This document shows, in pieces, positions 18,645 to 27,188 of a stretch of 64,000 nt of DNA; position 1 is the first letter of the stretch; each line of letters begins with the position of its first letter. Under the pieces are notes generated by a model. The model did no database searches, was not told the DNA's origin, and saw nothing but the letters and a program-made list of their open reading frames with translations. A program made the position numbers and the translations under genes. The stretch is from positions 1,116,001-1,180,000 of the forward strand of contig NZ_LIPG01000002.1 of the NCBI RefSeq assembly GCF_001905505.1, written 5' to 3'. This DNA is from Streptomyces sp. CB02058 (GTDB lineage: Bacteria > Actinomycetota > Actinomycetes > Streptomycetales > Streptomycetaceae).

Positions 18645-19904
18645 GTGGAACGCGTGGACCGTTGCGTCGTCCTGGTGGACGCCGGCTACCTGCTGGGCGC
18701 AGCCGCGAGTCTGCTGGCCGGAGAGCCCGCCCGTTCCCGCATCACCGTCGACCACGCGGCCCTGATCCAGGGCCTGCGCGAGCGCGCCGAGGCCGATACG
18801 GAACAGCCCCTGCTGCGCATCTACTGGTTCGACGGCGCCCCCGACCGCGTGCCGCAGCCCGAGCACCGCAGGCTTCGGGTCATGCCGCGGGTCACGGTTC
18901 GCCTGGGCGCGCTCACCCGCAGTGACGGACGGTGGGCGCAGAAGGGCGTCGACGCGGCCATGCACGCGGAGCTGACCGAGCTGGCCAGGAACCGCGCCTG
19001 CTCCGACGTGGTGCTCGTGACCGGTGACGGCGATCTGCTCCCCGGCCTCATGTCCGCCAAGGAACACGGAGTCGCCGTCCACCTCTGGGCGGTCCAGGCC
19101 GCCGACGGGGACTACAACCAGTCCGAGGACCTGGTCGCCGAGGCCGACGAGCGGCGGGTGCTCGACCGGGCCTGGATCACCAAGGCCGTACGCGCCAAGG
19201 AGACCGGGGGCGTGTGCGCGCCGGCGCCCGCCCCGCGCCCCGAGATCGCCGCGATCCTCTCCGCGCCCCTGCCGGAGGCGGCCCTCGCCGCCTCCGCCGA
19301 GCGGGCATCGGAGGCCCAGGCCGCCGCGGCCCGCAACGGCACCGCGGCACCGGCCGGCGACACCGTGCCGCACCCCCAGCCCGCGCCGGGACACAAGGGC
19401 GTCCCCACGCCCAAGGACCTGGCGAGCCTGCGCGCGCCCGGGGACCGGGCTGCTCAGCCCCCCGCCCAGCAGCCCGCCCCCAACGCCACCCTGCGCTGGT
19501 CGTCCGACAAGGGCTGGGTGGAGCGCGGCGGACCGCTCGGCGAACCCGCCGAGACCGCGTCCCTGCCGACCCTGGCCCAGCTCACCAGCGCCGAGCAGCG
19601 CTGGGCGGACCGGGAGGAGGACATCACCACCGTCGGCGGTGACCCCTTCGAGGTCGGCCAGGTCTTCGCCCGGCGCTGGATGGAACGGCTCCCGGAGACC
19701 GTCCACCTGCAGAAACTGTCCACGATGTACCCCCGCATCCCGCACCGCATCGACGGAGAACTGCTGAGGTACGCGGCGCGCTTCGGGCTGCTCGCACACA
19801 AGGACGACCAGATCGACGAGCACGACCGCTATGCCATCCGGGCGGGCTTCTGGCGCGAGATCGACGTACGGGCCGCCGCCGAGCACGCCCCCGTGGGGGA
19901 GTGA
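18645..19904 (+). CDS. NYN-domain (PIN-like) putative ribonuclease
   Basis: A 419-residue cytoplasmic protein. The N-terminal NYN domain (1-190) has the PIN-fold acidic residues in VLVDAGYLLG and VLVTGDGDLLPGL, which would coordinate metal for RNA cleavage. A Pro/Ala-rich linker (about 190-290) leads to a C-terminal helical domain that resembles a small winged helix. NYN proteins usually process or degrade RNA, but no target is known here. The GTG at 18645 gives MERVDRCVVLV; a second GTG three codons later (18654) has better spacing to GAGGG and is an alternative. Confidence 0.85.
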   Translation: MERVDRCVVLVDAGYLLGAAASLLAGEPARSRITVDHAALIQGLRERAEADTEQPLLRIYWFDGAPDRVPQPEHRRLRVMPRVTVRLGALTRSDGRWAQKGVDAAMHAELTELARNRACSDVVLVTGDGDLLPGLMSAKEHGVAVHLWAVQAADGDYNQSEDLVAEADERRVLDRAWITKAVRAKETGGVCAPAPAPRPEIAAILSAPLPEAALAASAERASEAQAAAARNGTAAPAGDTVPHPQPAPGHKGVPTPKDLASLRAPGDRAAQPPAQQPAPNATLRWSSDKGWVERGGPLGEPAETASLPTLAQLTSAEQRWADREEDITTVGGDPFEVGQVFARRWMERLPETVHLQKLSTMYPRIPHRIDGELLRYAARFGLLAHKDDQIDEHDRYAIRAGFWREIDVRAAAEHAPVGE

Positions 19905-19968
19905 GCCGGGCGCCACTGCCCGGCCCCGGACGCAATACGGGGCATCCGACCCCGTACCCTCATACCTC

Positions 19969-20994
19969 GTGAGTACGGGCACAGCACAGGCACAGACCGG
20001 GACCGGGACCGTGTGCGCGGTGCGTGATCTGGTCAAGACCTACCCCGCCGTCCGCGGCCGACGCGGCCGGGCCGCCACCCCCGAGGTGCGCGCCACCGAC
20101 GGGGTCGGCCTCGACGTCCGGCGCGGCGAGATCTTCGGGCTGCTCGGGCCCAACGGCGCGGGCAAGTCCACCCTCGTGCGCCAGCTCACCGGACTCATGC
20201 GCCCCGACTCCGGAAGCGTCGAGGTGCTGGGGCACGATCTCGTGCGCCACCCCGAGCGGGCGTCGCGGCTCATCGGCTACCTCGGCCAGGAGTCCACAGC
20301 CCTCGACGAACTGACCGTGTCGCTCGCCGCCGAGACCACCGGGCGGCTCAGGGGCCTGCCGGTACGGGAGGCGCGGGCCGCGCGCGACGAGGTTCTGGAG
20401 GAGCTGGGGCTCACCGAGCTCGCGGGACGCCCGCTGAAGAAGCTCTCCGGCGGGCAGCGGCGGCTCGCCTGCTTCGCCGCCGCACTGGTCGGCGAGCGCC
20501 CCCTGCTGGTGCTGGACGAGCCGACGACCGGGATGGACCCCGTCGCCCGTCGCTCCGTCTGGTCCGCCGTCGACCGGCGGCGCGCCGAGCACGGGGCGAC
20601 GGTGCTGCTGGTGACCCACAACGTCATCGAGGCGGAGACCGTCCTGGACCGGGTCGCCGTGATGGAACGCGGCAAGGTCATCGCCTGCGACACCCCCTCC
20701 GGCCTCAAGGAGCGCGTCGCCGGAGAGGTCCGGGTCGAGCTGGTGTGGCGCGAGCGCGCTCCGCTGGACGTCCCCGAGGTCGCCGCGCTGCGCGCCTCCG
20801 CACAGGAGTCGGGGCGCCGGTGGGTGCTGCGGCTCTGCCCGGACGAGGCGCGGGCCGCGGTCGCGGCGGTGACCGGCGGGGCGGCGTTCTCCTCGCTGGA
20901 CGACTTCACGCTGGCGACGCCCAGCCTGGAGGACGTCTATCTGGCGCTCGGCGGGGACGCGGCCAGGGCCACCGAGGGACTGGTGAAGGCGTGA
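19969..20994 (+). CDS. ABC transporter ATP-binding protein
   Basis: A 341-residue ATPase of the exporter (DrrA/CcmA-like) type. Walker A GPNGAGKST at 60-68, signature LSGGQRR, Walker B LLVLDEPTTGMD and an H-loop THN are all intact, with a C-terminal DrrA-like extension. It pairs with the permease 50 bases downstream. The N-terminal 20 residues before the ABC fold are Thr/Gly/Gln-rich. The GTG at 19969 has no Shine-Dalgarno; TACCCT ends eight bases before it, which suggests a leaderless transcript. The substrate is unknown. Confidence 0.92.
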   Translation: MSTGTAQAQTGTGTVCAVRDLVKTYPAVRGRRGRAATPEVRATDGVGLDVRRGEIFGLLGPNGAGKSTLVRQLTGLMRPDSGSVEVLGHDLVRHPERASRLIGYLGQESTALDELTVSLAAETTGRLRGLPVREARAARDEVLEELGLTELAGRPLKKLSGGQRRLACFAAALVGERPLLVLDEPTTGMDPVARRSVWSAVDRRRAEHGATVLLVTHNVIEAETVLDRVAVMERGKVIACDTPSGLKERVAGEVRVELVWRERAPLDVPEVAALRASAQESGRRWVLRLCPDEARAAVAAVTGGAAFSSLDDFTLATPSLEDVYLALGGDAARATEGLVKA

Positions 20995-20996
20995 TC

Positions 20997-21047
20997 ATGA
21001 CGGTGGACGTGAACATGTACGTGTCGGACGGGAGCTGTGCCAGGTGA
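20997..21047 (+). CDS. Possible 16-residue coupling peptide between ABC genes
   Basis: An ATG two bases after the ATPase stop opens a 16-codon frame (MTVDVNMYVSDGSCAR) whose TGA overlaps the GTG of the permease as GTGA. It may only pass ribosomes from one gene to the next, or may be chance; there is no similarity I recognise. Confidence 0.3.
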   Translation: MTVDVNMYVSDGSCAR

Positions 21048-21892
21048 CGAGCGTCGTTCCCACGGAGTCCGCGAAGGTGACCGGGGCGAAGCCGCGGACC
21101 CCCGCGGTGCGCACCGGCCGTCCCGACCGCACCGCCCCCGCCCCCCTCGCGCCCCGGGCCAGGCTGCTGCCGTCGCTCGCCGCCGTGTACCGGGCGCAGT
21201 TGTCGCGGGCGCGGGTCGCGCGGATTCCGCTGCTGTTCGTCGCGACCTTCCAGTCCGTCGGGATCATGGTCCTGATGCGCGGGGTCGTCGACGGAGGTGA
21301 GGAGGCGCGGGCCGTCGTCGCCGGGTCCAGCGTGCTGGTCGTGGCATTCGTCGCGCTCAACCTGCTCGCCCAGTACTTCGGCCAGCTCAGGGCGGGCGGC
21401 GGGCTCGACCACTACGCCACGCTTCCGGTGCCGCCGGCCGCCGTGGTGCTGGGGGCGGCGGGGGCGTACGCCTCCTTCACCGTGCCCGGCACCATCGTCA
21501 CCGCGGTGGCGGGCAGCGCGCTCTTCGGCCTGCCGATGACGCATCTCTGGGTGCTCGTCGCGGTCATCCCGCTCTCCGGGGCCGCGCTCTCCGGGCTGGG
21601 CGCCGCGCTCGGTCTGCTGGCGCCGCGTCAGGAGCTGGCGACGCTCCTCGGGCAGCTGGGCATGTCGGCCGCTCTGCTGCTGGGCGTGCTCCCGGCCGAG
21701 CGACTGCCCGGCCCCGTCGGCTGGGCGCGCGATCTGCTCCCCTCGACGTACGGCGTCGAGGCGCTGTCCCGGTCCTTCGACGCCCACCCCGACTGGGCGG
21801 TCGTCGCCCTCGACCTCGCGGTGTGCGCGGCGGTCGGTGTGCTCTCGCTGGCCGTCGCCACCTGGGCGTACCGCCGTGCGGCGGTCCGGTGA
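21044..21892 (+). CDS. ABC transporter permease
   Basis: A 282-residue membrane protein with a disordered, Pro/Arg-rich N-terminus of about 45 residues and six hydrophobic segments of the ABC-2 (DrrB-like) type, including the LPVPPAAVVLG loop typical of such permeases. It should form the membrane part of the exporter with the ATPase encoded just upstream. The GTG start overlaps the stop of the mini-ORF between the two genes. Substrate unknown. Confidence 0.88.
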   Translation: MTSVVPTESAKVTGAKPRTPAVRTGRPDRTAPAPLAPRARLLPSLAAVYRAQLSRARVARIPLLFVATFQSVGIMVLMRGVVDGGEEARAVVAGSSVLVVAFVALNLLAQYFGQLRAGGGLDHYATLPVPPAAVVLGAAGAYASFTVPGTIVTAVAGSALFGLPMTHLWVLVAVIPLSGAALSGLGAALGLLAPRQELATLLGQLGMSAALLLGVLPAERLPGPVGWARDLLPSTYGVEALSRSFDAHPDWAVVALDLAVCAAVGVLSLAVATWAYRRAAVR

Positions 21893-21926
21893 GGCGGTAC
21901 GAGGGCACGCCTGGCACGATGGCACC

Positions 21927-22706
21927 GTGACCGCACCGTTGACGCCGCCGCACCAGCCCCAGCCGAACGATCCGTGGCAGGTTCCGCCCTCCGGGTCGCA
22001 TGCTCTGCCCGGCGAACAGCCGGGCCGGGCCGAGCGGCGCGCGGAGATCCGTCAGGCCGCTGTGATCACCGGGCTGCTGACGGTGGCGGGGGTCGGCCTC
22101 GGGCTTCTCTGGCTGCTGCTCGCGCCGAGGGTGCCGCTCGTCTCCGACGACACCGCGGTCTTCCTCAAGAACAGTGAGGGCGAGGAGGTGATCGGGGCGG
22201 ACGGCACGTTCGTGCTGCTCGCGCTGGCCTTCGGCCTGGTCTCGGCGGTCGCCGTCTTCCTCTTCCGCCGCCGCGGGGGCATCCCCCTGGTGGTGGCGCT
22301 CGCCGTGGGCGGGCTGCTGGGCTCCCTGCTGGCGTGGGGGATCGGCACCTGGTTCGGGCCCACGTCCGATGTGGTGGCCCATGCCAAGGAGGTCGGCAAG
22401 GGGGTCACGTTCGACGCGCCGCTGGAACTGCACGCGGTGGGCGCGGGGATGCTCTCCTGGCCGGTCGCGGCGATGATCGTGCACCTGGGGCTGACGGCGT
22501 TGTTCGGGCCGCGGGATCCCGAGCCGGAGTGGGCGGCGTACGGGGAGCCGTACGGCGCGTCCCACGGCTCTGGAGCGTCCCACGGGGCCGGGTCGTCCGC
22601 GGCCGGGTCCTCCGCTTCTGCCGGGGCGGAGCCGGAGTCGGCGTTCGGGCCGGGGCCGGTGGGCGAGGACGGCAAGCGTGCGGGGGAGTGGCCGGAGCGG
22701 TCGTAG
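21927..22706 (+). CDS. Membrane protein, DUF2567-like
   Basis: A 259-residue protein with a Pro-rich N-terminus, four hydrophobic segments (about 47-190) and a long Gly/Ser/Ala/Pro-rich C-terminal tail. An extracytoplasmic loop reads SDDTAVFLKNSEGEEVIGADG. I assign DUF2567 with modest confidence; the role is not known. The GTG lies six bases after CACGAT, with no ribosome binding site, again like a leaderless gene. It starts 34 bases after the ABC permease stop. Confidence 0.75.
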   Translation: MTAPLTPPHQPQPNDPWQVPPSGSHALPGEQPGRAERRAEIRQAAVITGLLTVAGVGLGLLWLLLAPRVPLVSDDTAVFLKNSEGEEVIGADGTFVLLALAFGLVSAVAVFLFRRRGGIPLVVALAVGGLLGSLLAWGIGTWFGPTSDVVAHAKEVGKGVTFDAPLELHAVGAGMLSWPVAAMIVHLGLTALFGPRDPEPEWAAYGEPYGASHGSGASHGAGSSAAGSSASAGAEPESAFGPGPVGEDGKRAGEWPERS

Positions 22707-22858
22707 GGCGGGACGCCTGCGGCGGGCCTGTTCCCCTGCCCGCCCCTTCCCGTGACCGGGGCTCCGCCCCGGACCCGGTCCTCAAGCGCCGGACGGGCTG
22801 GATCGGTGCGCCCGGTCAGGTGTGGTCGTCAGGTACGCCCGGTCCGGTGCGGTCGGGG

Positions 22859-23359
22859 TCAGGTCCGGCCGATCGGGGCCACCGTCGCCGTCGTCAGGGC
22901 CGTCAGGTCCTCGGGGGACAGTTCGACCTCCAGGCCCCGGCGGCCCGCCGATACGCAGATGGTGGCGTGCGCGCCGGCCGACGCGTCCAGGACCGTACGC
23001 AGCCGCTTGCGCTGGCCCAGCGGGGAGATTCCGCCCCGCACATAGCCCGTGGTGCGTTCCGCCGCTGCCGGGTCCGCCATCGTGGCGCGCTTGCCGCCCA
23101 CCGCCGATGCCAGCGCCTTCAGGTCGAGTGATCCCGCCACCGGGACCACGGCGACGACCAGTTCGCCGTCGACCTCGGCCACCAGGGTCTTGAAGACCCG
23201 GTCGGGGGAGACGCCCAGGGCCTGGGCGGCCTCCTCGCCGTAGGACGCCGAGGCCGGGTCGTGGTCGTAGGAGTGGACCGTGAACGCGGTGCCGGCCGTG
23301 GTCAGGGCGACCGTGGCCGGGGTGCCGCCGGGCTGCTGCTTCCTGGACTTCTTCGCCAC
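22859..23359 (-). CDS. ybaK: Cys-tRNA(Pro) deacylase, YbaK/EbsC family
   Basis: A 166-residue trans-editing enzyme that hydrolyses mischarged Cys-tRNA(Pro) or related aminoacyl-tRNAs in the cytoplasm. The fold is recognised from VFKTLVAEVDGELVVAVVP, the conserved Lys in FKTLV, and the GYVRGGISPLGQRKRLRTVLD block, which is diagnostic of YbaK. The start is GTG (MAKKSRKQQPGG). It is followed, downstream on the minus strand, by a 150-base GC-rich gap with no clear signal. The Lon-N-domain gene lies immediately upstream, 16 bases away, so the two probably form an operon. Confidence 0.92.
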   Translation of the reverse strand: MAKKSRKQQPGGTPATVALTTAGTAFTVHSYDHDPASASYGEEAAQALGVSPDRVFKTLVAEVDGELVVAVVPVAGSLDLKALASAVGGKRATMADPAAAERTTGYVRGGISPLGQRKRLRTVLDASAGAHATICVSAGRRGLEVELSPEDLTALTTATVAPIGRT

Positions 23360-23375
23360 CTGGCAGGTCCTCGGG

Positions 23376-24158
23376 TCAGTTGGGGTGCGTGGGGGCGCGG
23401 GTCAGGTCGGTCGCGGGCAGCGACGGCAGGTGCCGGATCACCGCGGTCTCCTTGCGCAGGAGCGCGAGCTCCTCGCGCAGCCGGGTCGCGGTGTCGGGGG
23501 CCTGGAGCAGCCGCTGCTTCGACGGGACGTCGAGGACAGCGGCGGCGGCCACGAGGTACGAGACGACGGAGGGGTCGTCCGGCAGGTCCGAACCCGTCGT
23601 CAGGGAACGCTCGCTCGCTCCGGCCAGCCGCTTCTGGTAGCTGCGGAAGGCACGCAGCACGCCCTCGGCGAGGGCTCCCGCCTCGTCCGGGGGCGCGGCC
23701 TCGCCCTCGCCCTCGGCACCGCCCGGGTCCTCGGAGAGTTCCTCGACCTCGGCCGTCAGGAACGGGCCGCTCGCGTCGACCGAGAGCAGCCGGACGCGCG
23801 TGGTGCCCGTCGCCAGGACCTCGTAACTGCCGTCGGCGCGCTCACGGATCTTCGCCGCGTCCGCGACGCAGCCGACCCGGTGGAAGGTCTGGATCGGATC
23901 CGGCCCGAAGCCGTCGGCCGGGGCACGCTCGGCGGGGGGTGCCGCGGTGACCGTGTCCGGCATTCCGGTGGCCGTCGGAGCGGTCTCGCGGCCGTCGCGG
24001 ATCGCGACCACCACGAAGCGGCGCGGTTCGTCCTCGTCGATCTCGAGCAGCTCGCGCATCATGGCGCGATAGCGCTCCTCGTAGACGTTGAGCGGCAGTA
24101 CGAGGCCGGGGAACAGCACCGCGTTCAGCGGGAAGAGGGGCAGGCGAGCGGTGGTCAC
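23376..24158 (-). CDS. Lon N-terminal-domain (LON substrate-binding) protein
   Basis: A 260-residue protein consisting of the LON substrate-binding domain without ATPase or protease. It begins MTTARLPLFPLNAVLFPG and has NVYEERYRAMM, both typical. The middle has an acidic/Pro insertion (PGGAEGEGEAAPPDE) and the C-terminal helical part is conserved with stand-alone LON-N proteins. Function unproven; may bind misfolded proteins. The GTG at 24158 was chosen over the long upstream frame because the domain begins at it. Confidence 0.87.
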   Translation of the reverse strand: MTTARLPLFPLNAVLFPGLVLPLNVYEERYRAMMRELLEIDEDEPRRFVVVAIRDGRETAPTATGMPDTVTAAPPAERAPADGFGPDPIQTFHRVGCVADAAKIRERADGSYEVLATGTTRVRLLSVDASGPFLTAEVEELSEDPGGAEGEGEAAPPDEAGALAEGVLRAFRSYQKRLAGASERSLTTGSDLPDDPSVVSYLVAAAAVLDVPSKQRLLQAPDTATRLREELALLRKETAVIRHLPSLPATDLTRAPTHPN

Positions 24159-24169
24159 AACGGCCAAGC

Positions 24170-25204
24170 CTAATGGCCCCGGCGCCCGCTGTGTTCCGGC
24201 CTGCCGCGCAACGGCGTGGAAGAGGCCACCCGGAGCCTGGCCACCGCCCGCGCTTCGAGGAATCCGCCGAGCGGCTCCCCGGTCACGTACGCCCACGGGA
24301 ACGAGGTGGCGTACGGCCCGATCAGCCGGAACTGCTCCAGGGCATCGGCCGAACGGCCCCGTGCGACCAGGACGTAGGCGAGCAGATTGCGGACCTCCGC
24401 CGGCCAGGGATCGCCGGCCGGGAAGCCGGCCGAGAGCCTGATCGCGAGATCGGCCGCGCCGTCGATCCGGTCCGCCTGCACGGAGGTCATCCGCGCGGCG
24501 GCCTTCTCGTCCCGCAGCAGGGCGAAGGCCGCCCGCACCGGCAGGGCCTGCACCAGGGAGTCCCTCGCCGCGTCCTCGGCCGCCCGCTCGGCGAAGTCGA
24601 AGCACTCGCGGTGGGAGCCGTACCACTGCGCCGAGAGATAGCGGAGCGCGGCGACATGGCTGCCGTAGTGGTGGGCCGAGCGGCGCACGGCCTGCTCCCA
24701 CAGCGACTCGAACAGCGTGTGCGAGGCGTGGGTGCCGCGGGCGTGTTCGAGTGCGAGCCGCCAGGGCACCGGGTCGCGGGGATCGGCGTCGGCAGCCGCC
24801 GAGATCAGCGGGCCGACCTCGCGCAGCAGCTCGGCGTGGGCCGGTGACTCCCACGCCCGGCGCACCGCGAGTCCCGCCTTGACGAGCAGGGCGTCGGGAT
24901 CGCGCGGTGAGGCGGCCAGCCAGCCGGAGAGCCAGCCGTCCCTGCTGCGGGCGAAGGCGACCAGCCGGGCCAGGCTGCGGTCGCGGGTCTCCCAGTCGGC
25001 GGCGTCCCGGGTGGTGGCCAGGAGCTTGGCGGCGGGCTCGAACTCTCCGAGGGCCGCCGCGACCAGCGCCGGGGCGAGCCGTTCGTCCGGGGCGTCGAGC
25101 AGCACCGCGTCGTCCGCCGGCAGCCCGGAGGACAGCCCGGGGCCGTACCGGAACGTGCGCGCGGACGTCAGCAGAGCGCGGAGGAAAGCCATGGTGCAGA
25201 CCAT
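24170..25204 (-). CDS. Conserved protein of unknown function, alpha-helical repeat-like
   Basis: A 344-residue, helix-rich protein with repeated Ala/Leu/Arg patterns (LAPALVAAALGEFEPAAKLL and DADPRDPVPWRLALEHARG) that look like TPR-type helical hairpins. There is no signal peptide, membrane segment or catalytic motif that I recognise. An AGGG precedes the ATG at 25204; an ATG at 25192 (MAFLRALL) is an alternative. It ends 11 bases before the LON-N gene, so it probably heads a three-gene operon with it and ybaK. Confidence 0.75.
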   Translation of the reverse strand: MVCTMAFLRALLTSARTFRYGPGLSSGLPADDAVLLDAPDERLAPALVAAALGEFEPAAKLLATTRDAADWETRDRSLARLVAFARSRDGWLSGWLAASPRDPDALLVKAGLAVRRAWESPAHAELLREVGPLISAAADADPRDPVPWRLALEHARGTHASHTLFESLWEQAVRRSAHHYGSHVAALRYLSAQWYGSHRECFDFAERAAEDAARDSLVQALPVRAAFALLRDEKAAARMTSVQADRIDGAADLAIRLSAGFPAGDPWPAEVRNLLAYVLVARGRSADALEQFRLIGPYATSFPWAYVTGEPLGGFLEARAVARLRVASSTPLRGRPEHSGRRGH

Positions 25205-25426
25205 TGAAAAGCCCTGGTGGGGGCTGCGCCAGAGGAGCACTGTGAAGCTTCTGTAGCGAGTGGAAGGGTTGCCCGGAACACGGTCAAGAAAGAGCAAAGG
25301 AAGCGCTTGTGACCGGCTGGAATCCGACCTTCGCGTCACCGCCGACCGGCCGTGCTGCCGGGCCTCGACCGGCCTTTCGAGCCCTGGGGCGTCAGGCGTC
25401 CGCCCCGATGGGCGTCCGCCCTCCGC
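25205..25426. other. Intergenic gap before the beta-helix protein gene end
   Basis: 222 bases between two minus-strand genes. It probably holds the promoter of the helical-repeat protein operon; a TTGACC is visible on the reverse strand, but no matching -10 at correct spacing. No further feature seen. Confidence 0.3.
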
Positions 25427-27028
25427 TCAGCCCCGCCGCAGCAGCCGCGAAGCGCCCGCCGCCACCGTCGTGGCCAATATCCACCCCAGGAGCACGAGCG
25501 CGGCGGCCGCCCACTGCCAGCCGCCCTTCAGCAGCCAGTAGCCGTCCTGCCCGAGATTGATCACGGGGACCAGCAGATCCAGCGCGTACAGCGCGGGATT
25601 CCACTGCGGATGCTCACTCCCCTTGATCGACTCGGGGCGGTACTGCGAGAAGGCCACCGCCCCCGCCGCCCACAGCACGGCCATCCACACCAGGGCGCGC
25701 CCCGGCCGGTAGCCGTACGCCACCGTCCAGTCCTGGAGGTAGCCCCAGATCCTGCCCGCCGGCGGCAGCGTCTCCCGCCGGCGCCGCTGCTTGGCCAGCA
25801 GCACCTCGCGGGCGTCCGCGTCCTCCCCGCAGCTGCGGAGCACCGTCGCGAGGCGCTCGTACGGCTCCGGGACGTACTCCGGGGTCGCGGCCAGCACCCA
25901 CTCCAGGCGCCGGGAGAGCGGGAAGTGCCCGTACGGGACGAGGTTCTCGTACACGAAGCCGCCCATCGCCAGGCCGCCGGGGCCGGGCCAGCTGGTCGAC
26001 ACGTCGATCAGCGTGACGACCCTCGCGCCGTTCAGCACGACCCGGCCCTCCTGGGGGCGCTCCGCGTTGAAGCGCAGCTCGGGGGTGACGATCCGGCGCA
26101 GCGACAGCTCCTCGCGCCCGACGAGGAGGAATCTGGCCTTGTGCAGGTCCACCGCGTCCCCGAACCGGCCGTCGTCGAGGCGCACCGCGCCCCGGCACTC
26201 GAAGACCTGCGCACGCGTCCCGCGCGCGGGGCCGCCGCCGCGTGCGATACCGAACGGGGGAGTGGTGCCCTGGTTCCCCGTGTCGACGCTGACCCAGGCC
26301 TCCGTCATGTACAGCGTGCGCTCCACACTGAGCTGCGGGGCGTTCAGCGCGCGCCGCCCGTCCGTGGCGCGCAGCCGGCTGCCCCGCAGGCTCAGCGAAC
26401 CGCCGACCTTCGCCCCGCGCAGGCTCAGCTCGCCGCGCGTCTCGATCATCTCCGCCTGGAGATCCTGCGCCACCGCCATCCCGTCGCCCACGAAGGAGCG
26501 GCCCCGCCGGTCGGGCCCGATGCGGATCTGGTTGATCAGCAGGTCCGTGCCGATCTGGGCGTCGGTCAGCCGGATGCCGCGCTCGATCCGGCAGCGCGGC
26601 AGATGCAGATCGCCCTCGGTGTGCAGCCGGGCGGCGTCCAGGCGGGGCACCGCGCAGCCCACCATCCGGAGCGTCGTGAAATGACACTCGGGCAGCACCA
26701 CCTCCTGCTCGAAGCGGCAGCCCGTCAGCTCCACGTACGGCGAGACGCGGCCGCCCGCCAGATCCAGCTTGCCCGTGATGCGCACGCCCCGGAGCTTCAG
26801 CGCCGCCACCCGCCCCGGCCTGGCGGGCGGCCCGCTCAGCAGCAGCCGCGCCACCGTCCGGGCCCCGACGCTGCGCTCGGGCCCCCAGACGAGCGGTGCG
26901 AAGGGATCGTCGCGCACCGGGTCGTGGGAGCGCAGATCGTAGGTCGTGCCGTTCCGGAAGGACTGCCACATGCCCAGCTCCGCCGCGCTGAGCCCGTCGG
27001 GGATCTCTCCGTCGTGCGGTTCGGTCAC
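25427..27028 (-). CDS. Predicted beta-helix membrane protein (often annotated oxidoreductase)
   Basis: A 533-residue protein. Residues 60-390 consist of short degenerate repeats with a hydrophobic residue every five or so positions (LRGVRITGKLDLAGGRV, LSLRGAKVGGSLSLRGS), as in pentapeptide or bactofilin-like beta-helices. Two transmembrane segments follow, at about 445-463 and 503-525. No Rossmann, flavin or metal site is present, so the oxidoreductase label found on Streptomyces homologues is not supported. GGAGGTGA precedes the GTG. The gene is divergent from hisD across a 160-base region with two inverted repeats. Confidence 0.8.
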   Translation of the reverse strand: MTEPHDGEIPDGLSAAELGMWQSFRNGTTYDLRSHDPVRDDPFAPLVWGPERSVGARTVARLLLSGPPARPGRVAALKLRGVRITGKLDLAGGRVSPYVELTGCRFEQEVVLPECHFTTLRMVGCAVPRLDAARLHTEGDLHLPRCRIERGIRLTDAQIGTDLLINQIRIGPDRRGRSFVGDGMAVAQDLQAEMIETRGELSLRGAKVGGSLSLRGSRLRATDGRRALNAPQLSVERTLYMTEAWVSVDTGNQGTTPPFGIARGGGPARGTRAQVFECRGAVRLDDGRFGDAVDLHKARFLLVGREELSLRRIVTPELRFNAERPQEGRVVLNGARVVTLIDVSTSWPGPGGLAMGGFVYENLVPYGHFPLSRRLEWVLAATPEYVPEPYERLATVLRSCGEDADAREVLLAKQRRRRETLPPAGRIWGYLQDWTVAYGYRPGRALVWMAVLWAAGAVAFSQYRPESIKGSEHPQWNPALYALDLLVPVINLGQDGYWLLKGGWQWAAAALVLLGWILATTVAAGASRLLRRG

Positions 27029-27108
27029 TGCCTCACCTCCGCCTGCGCGGTCCGTCCCGCGCTTCGTACAACCGTTCTTCCCGCTCTGTGACCAGGTGAA
27101 CGCTAACG

Positions 27109-27148
27109 GTCAGCAGTGACAGCCGGGACATGTATCAGCCAGTGATAC
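27109..27148. promoter_or_regulatory. Two inverted repeats between the beta-helix gene and hisD
   Basis: GTCA-N4-TGAC at 27109-27120 and GTATCA-N5-TGATAC at 27132-27148. The second lies 40 bases upstream of hisD. Both look like operators; the regulator is unknown. Confidence 0.4.
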
Positions 27149-27188
27149 GGGCGACCGGACGCCTGAACCGGTCTGAGAGAATTGCGGT

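Noticed and set aside
22707..22858. Short GTCAGGT/GGTCC repeats before ybaK
   Set aside because: Low-complexity GC sequence with no regular period.
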